A DNA stretch of 64,000 bases, from assembly GCA_039583875.1 (NCBI GenBank), contig CM077151.1, positions 117,467,519-117,531,518 on the forward strand. Reading direction: 5' to 3'. Below the pieces are notes generated by a model. That model searched no databases and had not been told where the DNA came from. It saw only the letters and a program-made list of their open reading frames with translations. Shown one piece after another: positions 56,341-64,000 of this stretch (position 1 is the stretch's first letter; every line of letters starts with the position of its first letter). A program made the translations under genes and the position numbers. The stretch comes from Platanthera guangdongensis (Eukaryota > Streptophyta > Magnoliopsida > Asparagales > Orchidaceae).

Positions 56341-59300
56341 TGGTAGTGGCCGGCTGGGGAAGGGGTCGAATCGCCGGCGGCAATGCCTAGAAACGGCTCT
56401 AGGCTCGGGCTATCTCATCTGTTGGCTGGAGGTAGACGATGACCCGAGGTGTTGGATCTGCGCCAAGATTCGTGCGCCGGTTCGATTAAATCATTATAAT
56501 TTCATTTTATTTATCTTTTTTTGTCACACTATTTACTGTAAATGTTTTTAATTTTTAAAAATAACTAGGCTCCTCTACTAAAAAAGTCACCAACATGAAA
56601 GTTGTAGCCCTATGTGTCTACTTTATTTCAAAATTGATTTGGACCAATTTGGGCCTCTGGTTGGACTAGGGCATTCATTTTGGTGGAACCTATACTAGGG
56701 CTATCCTGAGATTAAAATATGTGCCCACTCTTCATCCCTTGTCCAAATGAGCTGAAATGGCTGGGTGTCACCCTTATCTAGGCCTAGGGTCTGTCCAAAA
56801 ATGGGAATTTTTAGAAATACTTTGCCTATAGTTTTCTCTATTATTTAATAATACTAGGGTAAATTAATTAGGTGGTCAAGTTACTTGCAAACCCTCCCTA
56901 ATTTTGGTGAGTGGTCCCTGGCCTCATGCTATGTATCTGTGTAAATTTTCACCTCATTTGGAGGTGTTTTGGATGGGGAATGACCTAACCCTAACTTGCC
57001 TTAATGTGGGGTTTTTAAGTAAAAAAGTGCACCTTGAGGATGAGTGGTCAAATCACCTCATCAGAGGCTGAGATTTTGGCCACTGACTTGACATAACCTT
57101 TAACACCCTCATGGGGATTATGGGGTGGCCTAGGGTAGTTTTGGCCTAGGGTCCAAATTCAAACCCTAAAAAGGGGCTTTTGGGTGTTGTGAAGTGCAAG
57201 GTGTCAAATGCCTTTGTATGGGCTTGCAACTTGGTAGAATTGATGCAAGGGCATCCAAACTACACTGGCCTGAATCTTAGAGGATTAGGAGATGGATAGA
57301 CCTCTCAAATCCCTAACCCTATTTTAGGGCATAACCACTCCTTGTGTAGAATAGGTCACCAAAACTCACAAAAAGTGTATGAAATTTAGGTAGCATGAAT
57401 TCTAGGTTAAATAGGATCTCTAGTGAATTTATTGGAATTTTATGTGTTGTATTACTAGTACCCCCTTGTTATAAATGATGTGGCCCTAAATGGTATTTTA
57501 TTTATTTTGAATCTATCAGTATATTGTAAACTCATGAAATTTAGGCAGGAGAAGTTTTATGTCAATATACGTATTCCTGAATTTTGTCATAAATTTTGGT
57601 TGAAGAATCTTAGTACATCCTTCACAAATTTTAAAAAGGCATATTTATGGTCAATAAATTATATAGAGCAATTTACTTGTTGAAAAATTGTGAAATTGGG
57701 TCACTGATAGTTTTAGGTCAGTAACTACTTGGAGGAATTAAATCATGATTTTTTGATGAATATTTGTAGTATTTCCTTTACAAATTCATAATTTTGGGAA
57801 TTTGGTATTTAATTTATTCAGTGCTTATTTCTTGCTGGAAAAAAATTGTGAGACCCTGAATTTTATGTTACTTAGTAATAGTGATTTTATCATAAATTTG
57901 TAGTGCAATTACTTGTCAAAAAGGGGTACTTCATGATCAAACGTGGAATTCTCGATTACTAGAATAAATATATAAATTAACAGATAAAATAGGAAAATTA
58001 TGAATTTCTGGGTTTAGAATAAAAACTGTCATTATAACCTTCCAATAATTATTTTATGGGTACTGGGTGATTATTTTGTGTACCTCCCATTATACACTTC
58101 ATGTAGCTTAGGTTGGTGTGCATATAGTAAAAACTGCAGAACCTACGTTGGATGTACAATTTAGGCACATGAGTTGGGATTAGTGGTTGGCTGGTTTGGA
58201 TAGGTTAAAAGAAGTTCACCATTGGAAGATAGGATGAGTAGGATGTTGGGTTGGCTAGTGTTAGGTGGTGTTCGGGATCGATGAAAGATCGTCTTTTCCC
58301 GTGGGAAGGAAGTGTCAAAATCATTAGGGATAGATCCAACAATAAGTAAGGGTGTGGAAAATCTAATAGCAACCAATAATAGTAAATGCCTTGCGAAAGG
58401 GAGCTTTGGCCAAAATCCCATCGTAGTTCCTAGTGCCTTCGAGAGCCCTTCACGGGGAATACCTTGGGCAGTCCTGGGCTAACCTAAACAGTAAGAATAA
58501 AACATTTCAAGAGCAACTAGTATAATTAGGGTTACACATTCACACACCCCGGTAGCTCGGGAGGTTGATTAGTTTAATTTGATTGACATCTGGACGGTTC
58601 GTTCGGAAGGTAGATGCACGGATGGATAGTCCGGGGAGCCAGTGGCTCAAAAGGTTTTTGATATAAATAAGGTGGTGGGTCTTCGGTATCGGACGGTTGT
58701 TCACGCCGACGTCGATACATTGACTCGGCAGTGTGGGACACTTAGCCAAAGAAAGTCTGGTGGATATGGCCAACATTAGTATGCGAATACTCTAGGTTGT
58801 GTTCTTCTAGGGGCGTACGGGAGGGCTAGGCCTGGTAGTGTGGATACCCGCCTAGGAGTGGGGGGCCCGACCCACTGTCTCCGTTTGCCACTATGGAGGT
58901 TCCTGGGAGTGAAGCTAGCTGCCCAAATAGGGGGAACTAAAGGTCTGTGCGCATAGAGTTGTGTGCGTGGGTTGCACTTGCATGAATCATGGCATAGCAT
59001 ACTTGCATACAACCGACACCCCAATGTATAAATTGGTTTGGGACTTTTTATACGGTGGGAGCCTTGTAGAAGACCCCTTAACTTATATGTTTGTATGAGA
59101 ATTAATATAAGTTACGATTACTTATTTCTTATTTTGACTTCCTCACATATGCTGCTTATTCTACTTGTTTACTTTACTGCTTACTATTGTAGAACTGCTA
59201 GTTTGTACTTTTCTTCCTTAGCTATTTATACAAAATAAATAACTGCTAGACTAGTTCCACTGTCACCTGCTTGGCTTACTCTCCACCTTTGTAGCTTCCC

Positions 59301-59840
59301 TTTCCTCCTTCCCGCTCGGTGCCTAGGTGCCATGGGGGGAGGTGTAGGGAGATGATATGGCTTAGTCTTTATGACTAATGGTTTTCGGACCACAATATTA
59401 CAGGGGCTCCGGATGGGAGACAGGGACCAGCATCTCGGGGACCAGCACCAGCGGAGTACGATGAGCTTGGAGGTGGGCCAGTCTAGTACCGGGGCACCAG
59501 GGACCATCTCTGTGTGTGATAGTCTTTATATAGCTTCCGCGAGAGATTGTAGCGAGGATCTGTTGTACCGGGCTTAAGCCCGTTTATATTTCATTGTACT
59601 GTTACTTTTCAGTACTCTCTATTATATATGGACTGGTTGTGATTTCTCTCATTACTTATGACATTTGTGGACTCAGCTATTTAATTTCTGAATACTGCTC
59701 TCTTTGTGTGGATCGAAAAGGCCGGCAGAATCTGCGTTTTGTAGTGGCGGCCTTCCCGAGAGTCGGGGCCACCGCAAAATGGCAGTTCTGGGCATAAGAC
59801 CCCGGGGTTTAAAAAGAAAAAGGGGGGGGGGTCTTACAAG

Positions 59841-59852
59841 TGGTATCAGAGG
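59841..59852 (+). other. Primer binding site, Tekay copy 2
   Basis: TGGTATCAGAGG two bases after the LTR; initiator-tRNA-Met type, intact. Confidence 0.88.
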
Positions 59853-60747
59853 AAACCTCGATCGAAAGAGAAGTAGTCCACAAAAAACCTTAGGCCACCC
59901 CCGTGCGAGCTTAGTTTGCGGACAAACTAGCAGCGGAAGAAGTGGTGGGCCCATCAGGGAAATCACATGTAGAATTCCATTTTCTCCTTCCATTCATTTC
60001 CATTTGTACGCTTGCTAACAATTGGAATTCTTCTTTTTAGCCTGTGTCAAACCCTGCCCCCAGTAGGGAACACCTCCGACTGCGAAGATCCCATCTTATA
60101 ATTCTCTAGTCAAAGAGTTAGACTCAACCCAGTAAGAGACATGACTATTCACAATAACATATAGTATGCCATAGTCTGAAATAGACCTCGGGTATGAACT
60201 TGGTTAAGATAAGGAGATACCTAAAGAGAATAAAGGAGGAGTATAACACGAGAATGGCTACCTAAGCCATAAACTCAGGTGGCCCTACGGTCCCTATCGA
60301 GGATTACTCAAACCGGAAGGACTGCTTTAAGGAGAATTGAGACCAAAAATCCAATAGCAGAATGGTAGAAGACACATAGTCTCAACCCTCGTACTAGTAA
60401 CAAGAAAATGAGACAAACACCATGACAAGCATCGAGGGTCGGATAGGAATTCAAGTTCGGAAGAGACTCGGTTGGGATTGGGAACTTTTTGACCCAGATG
60501 AGGTTGTCGTAAATGTGACTCGAAGGGTTTAAAGTATGGAGTATATCAACAGGTTTCAGGTTGGAACCCCAAGTAGAAGACTGATGCCCTAGGGATTGTG
60601 CACCCAGCTAGGACGGATATAACATGGTAATATCAAAGATACTTAGTCCACGGTTGGTAGGGGCTTATCTTTTGTTTATATGGGGCTTATCTTTTGTTTA
60701 TTGGGGGCTTGTCTTTTATTTATTGGGCAAATTAGTTATTGAATTGG
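59853..60747 (+). other. Leader of Tekay copy 2, no gag recognised
   Basis: Similarity to the copy 1 leader stops near 59960. No gag start is seen where copy 1's would map (about 60100). A 22-base unit, GGGGCTTATCTTTTGTTTAT, is repeated three times at 60660-60726. ATTGG (60743-60747) is the presumed target of element E. Confidence 0.55.
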
Positions 60748-61641
60748 TGAAAGAATTAGTGTCTAAACACCTAGAGGGGGGGGGGGGTGAATAGGTGTAA
60801 TTTTTTTTTTGCTTTAAAGGCAGACAATCTGTTTTGAAATTTAAATAACAATTGCAAATTCTACAGCTATCAGCACAGAAATCACAGAAATAATCATTCA
60901 CAGAGTGCACATAGTATTTATAGTTGTTCCCCAAGGTCTGGGTACATCCACTTTCCCCCTTCGCCTATCTAGTAGTATACTAGATTCGGCCTAACTTCTG
61001 CACTTCACCTCAGATCCTCAGATCTTACAGCAGCTCAGAACCCAAACCAGGTTCCTACAACTCAGAGTGTCCCCACTCCTACAACTCAGACAAACAGCCC
61101 TAACTCAGCCATCACCAAGGCCTACACTCAAAGAACACAGTATCCTACAACTCAGGCATAAAGCCCTACCTCAGTCCTCAACAAGACCTACACTAAGAGA
61201 TCTAAATCTCCTACACTCAGCCTTTATAAAATAGGCTTACAGCTCAGATCTATACAAGATCCTACAGAAAATAATGTTTACAAAGTAATTCACCACCACC
61301 CAGATAGAGAGAGAAGGGATGGCTGGCTTCTTGATGTGTTCTTGGAAGAACTTGGCAGAGATCAACCTCTCTTAGCTTTCTTCAAAGCATCTTGAATCTT
61401 AACTCAGTAGGGTTTAATCTTCTGTGAAGATGATCTTCAATTAGCTTCCTTCTTGATATTCAGATGACAATCTGAATTCTTCTTAACAGCCTGGTTCAGC
61501 AACTGCTATTCTTAGATGGAGCTCTCTCTCTCTCCAACTTCTTCTAGATCTTCTATCGAAAATCTTTTGTATAATTACTTCTCTCTTAGTTGTTATTAGT
61601 TGGTTGTAATTGATCATCTCTTTCTGTTGAAGGAGAAAGCC

Positions 61642-61649
61642 TTTATATA
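61642..61649 (-). promoter_or_regulatory. TATA box, element E LTR
   Basis: TATATAAA on the minus strand at LTR offset about 880, downstream of the GTCGAC array. Confidence 0.6.
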
Positions 61650-61784
61650 GTCTTCCTCCATGGTAACCGGCTGATCTAGTTTCTAACAACCTTCTGACAG
61701 CTCTGACAATAGTTGTTGACCGGTTAGAAATGGCAGCTGTCAAGTCATCCAGTCACTTCTTGAAATCACTGTCTTTGTCTGAAA

Positions 61785-62386
61785 GTGTCGAGACTGATCT
61801 TCATTATGTGTCGACACAATTAGACTAAGTTTCGACACAAGTGGACTAAGTGTCGACACTAGCCTTGGTGGTGTCGACATAACTCCTTGTGTTGTTGTAA
61901 CAGCTTCTCGACACTGCTTCTTTAGAATGTGTCGACACTGATTGAGTGTGTCGACACAAACACTTCTTCATTTTAACTTTGCTGAGACTTGCTGTGTGTC
62001 GACACATCTCCATTATGTCGACACAAGTACTTCTTTACTTTAACTTTGTTGAAACTTGATGTGTGTCCCCACAAGTCCTGTGTGTCGACACAGTTGATGT
62101 TTGACAAGTACTTCAGTGTGTCGACACAGCCTCCTGATGTCGACACATTTGATGTCGACTAAGCTTCTCTGGGTGTCGACACTGCCTCTAAGTGTCGACA
62201 CGATTTATGTCGACTATTCTTCACAGTGTGTCGACACTGCCTGTATGTGTCGACATATTTCTTCTGGTGTCGACTCTGCCTTTCCTGGTGTCGACACAAT
62301 TTACTCCAAGTGTCGACACAGCTTTTCTCTAGTGTCGACACAAGTCCTCATAAGTGTCGACACTGCTTCTCTAGGTGTCGACACAT
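61785..62386. repeat. U3 array of GTGTCGACAC palindromes, element E
   Basis: About twenty GTCGAC cores, mostly inside the 10-base palindrome GTGTCGACAC or one-base variants, 15-40 bases apart. Apparent open frames on both strands (62101-62394, 62159-62341) are translated repeat. Confidence 0.92.
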
Positions 62387-62530
62387 GGACTTAGAAATTT
62401 TTCTGCATTTCCTGCAATTACTTAACCTGCACATATAAACTCAAAAAGACATCAAATACACCTTTATGCATATCATTGAGTAGGGTGAGGCTTCTTCAAA
62501 TCTGGTACACATTTTCCAATGTACCCAACA

Positions 62531-62544
62531 ATCTCCCCCTATTT
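62531..62544 (-). other. Polypurine tract, element E
   Basis: AAATAGGGGGAGAT on the minus strand, abutting the LTR. Confidence 0.85.
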
Positions 62545-62794
62545 GGAGAAGTCATAACCCTTAGTCAATGATATACACCATTCATATCAAATACACATTT
62601 TGATGTATAACAGCAATATATGACAGGGTAACAACTGAAACAAAACATATAAAATATTTCATCACATAATACTAATGCTATCACAATGAGTATTCATAAT
62701 GGTTTTGTTTATCTTCCAAAAGTTTCTTTAATCAAAAGTTTACATGGATTTTTACACAAAAGATTATAAAGTTGTAAACTTCAGAAATTCTAAA

Positions 62795-64000
62795 CTAAGG
62801 CTGCTCTGGATCCTTGATGACAATGCCCTTGCCTGATTGAATCTTGGCTTGAACTGGAGCATCAATGTCATCAGCAGGCTTCTTGCCCTTAAGATCTTTC
62901 TTCTTCAGTTCTTCAGCCCTTATCTTTTGTCTTTCAAAATAATGATAAGCCTTTGGGAAATATTTGCTAGGCTCCTGTGCATTAGGAGGTAGCTTCCCAA
63001 GTTTGGCCTTTCTTCTATATTGTACTATGGCTTCTTGCCTGGCTTCATGCTTTCTCCACTCTTGTTCAGAGTACCATTTGCCCCTCTCTAGGGTATTATC
63101 CTTTGCAGCTTTCCAAGCAGTCAGTATAATATTTCTAGAAGTTGGGCTCCACTGCTCAAAATCTGGCTTTAATTCAGCCTGTTCTCTAAATCTCTTCTTG
63201 GACAAAAGAGTTTCTTGCTCTTTGGACAAAACTTCCTCAGGCACTGGCTTATCTACTTTCTCAGGCACTGGCTTATCTACTTTTTCTAGAATAATATTCT
63301 TATTACCCTCAGGAGGGCTGTACATAGATTGTACTTCTTGATGAATCATTTCAAAATCTTCAGGAAGATAGATTACCTGAGCAACTTGAGCTTGTTCTCC
63401 TCCAAAATATGCAGGATGTATACTAGATTCAGCTACATTATCATCATCACACAGGGATGGATATCCAAGTGTGGCTCTGATGTTATTGGAAATCCATTTA
63501 GCATGGTCAGATCCAGCTTTGACTAGTACTTTCTACCCCTTTATGACTTCTCTTTCAATATGATCACTGAGATCATCTTTCTGAAATCTGATTTGGTCAT
63601 TAAGATAATTAACACTATCTTTATAGAAGGGCTTCAGTTTTTGGAGCTTGGCAATAATATTCTTTTGAGACACATCAATAGCAGTCTTTACAGCAGCTAT
63701 TCCTTCTTGTAATTGTTTATTAAATTCTGCTTTGGCTGTAGCCCTCGCTGCAGACTGTGCAGTAGCAATATTTTTCATCTCAGTGACAATCACATTATGT
63801 GATTTAGTCAAGTTTTCATTCATCCTTAATTGATTTTCTAAGACATAGCCCTGCTTAACTGCTATATCGTCCACTTGTGTTTTGATTTTCTCTTGGTGAG
63901 TGGCTAGGTAAACCACTGCATTGCCCCCTTTGTGGAAACAGTCAGTCATTTCCTTCTTATTTTGATTCACCTCAAATCTTATAGATTTTATATCTATAGC
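62795..64000 (-). pseudogene. env-position ORF of element E, partial at the window edge
   Basis: The function is unknown. The minus-strand frame is open from the window edge, with one in-frame TAG at 63530-63532, to the stop near 62795. The first part (63540-63970) is a Lys/Gln/Ala-rich coiled coil, comparable to 15290-15580 in B. The second part has a doubled E-K-V-D-K-P-V-P, then W-S-P-T-S-R-N-I-I-L, a W-Y-S-E-Q-E-W segment, F-P-K-A-Y-H-Y-F-E-R-Q and a basic K-K-K-D-L-K-G-K-K tail. This C-terminal block aligns with W-S-P-V-S-K-S-I-I-L, Y-S-Q-H-E-W-E and Y-V-E-R-Q in B. Only one break is seen, so it is the best-kept copy of this ORF in the window. The N-terminal domain would lie beyond 64000. 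Confidence 0.7.

Larger units (their letters stand above)
54842..59838 (+). repeat. Complete 5' LTR of Tekay copy 2 (about 5 kb)
   Basis: From TGTAACATCC to GGGTCTTACA, with the primer site right after. The inside matches the four dispersed LTR pieces of copy 1 in order. No gene recognised; short open frames are not shared with copy 1. Confidence 0.85.
60748..62530 (-). repeat. 3' LTR of element E
   Basis: 1,783 bases. On + it begins TGAAAGAATTAG and ends GTACCCAACA. A G run at about 60776-60786 sits near the edge, as in element C. Confidence 0.83.
54842..64000 (+). mobile_element. Tekay/Del-type element, copy 2, 5' LTR and leader (interrupted by element E)
   Basis: It begins TGTAACATCCCA directly inside element C. 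The complete 5' LTR is 4,997 bases. The primer site and about 900 bases of leader follow, then element E. The coding region lies outside the window. The leader matches copy 1 (GCGAGC...TTAGTTTGCGGACAAACTA-type block) to about 59960. Confidence 0.85.
60748..64000 (-). mobile_element. Element E: SIRE-like copia element, minus strand, runs off the window
   Basis: On - it reads env-position ORF, polypurine tract, 3' LTR (TGTTGGGTACATTGG...CTTTCA). The remainder (5' LTR, gag, any pol) lies beyond 64000. Confidence 0.82.

Noticed and set aside
62101..62438. Cys-Arg-His-rich frames on both strands in the element E LTR
   Set aside because: Translation of GTGTCGACAC repeats.

Overview
This is plant nuclear DNA made almost entirely of nested LTR retrotransposons. 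I recognise no host gene, rRNA or tRNA. The evidence for a plant is the mix of lineages: Tekay/Del chromovirus, Athila and Tat/Retand (Ty3-gypsy), and copia elements with TGTTGG...CTTTCA LTRs and a tRNA-Met type primer site. The stacking and the LTR sizes suggest a large, repeat-rich angiosperm genome. The sequence does not let me name the species.

Layout, left half. A decayed Tekay element (copy 1) has its 5' LTR tail at 1-153, gag-pol at 417-4978 and a very long 3' LTR starting at 5063. That LTR is broken by four insertions: a small minus-strand copia element A (5364-9207, TSD CCACA), a copia/SIRE-like element B (9673-18199, TSD GCCGG), Athila 1 (21078-31876, TSD CACCT) and a Tat/Retand-like element from 32196. 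Athila 2 (32611-39643, TSD TCGCT/TCGCA) sits inside the 5' LTR of the Tat element. LTR pieces of Tekay copy 1 lie at 5063-5363, 9208-9672, 18200-21077 and 31877-32195.

Layout, right half. The Tat element carries gag-pol on + (40201-45689), an array of hairpin repeats (45775-46570) and a convergent, spliced-looking antisense gene on - (47192-49116) with its own TATA box. Its 3' LTR was not found. Next come an unassigned LTR-like fragment (49861-50776), a minus-strand SIRE-like element C (50777-54841), the 5' LTR and leader of Tekay copy 2 (54842-60747), and a minus-strand SIRE-like element E that runs off the window. None of these closes inside the window, so the nest may be five or six levels deep.

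How the genes work together. Almost every pol is dead. Integrase catalytic residues are changed in Tekay 1, the Tat element and Athila 1. The Athila 1 reverse transcriptase lacks its active-site segment, and A, B and Athila 2 have no pol at all. Athila 2 keeps an uninterrupted gag with both LTRs, primer site and polypurine tract, so it could in principle move with proteins supplied in trans. B, C and E share an extra env-position ORF.

The most striking unexplained structure is at the LTR level. Families from different lineages each carry a private array of short self-complementary motifs upstream of the TATA box in U3. The Tat element adds an array of hairpins with compensatory arm changes between its two convergent genes. 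All family assignments were made by eye from conserved motifs; no database search was run.
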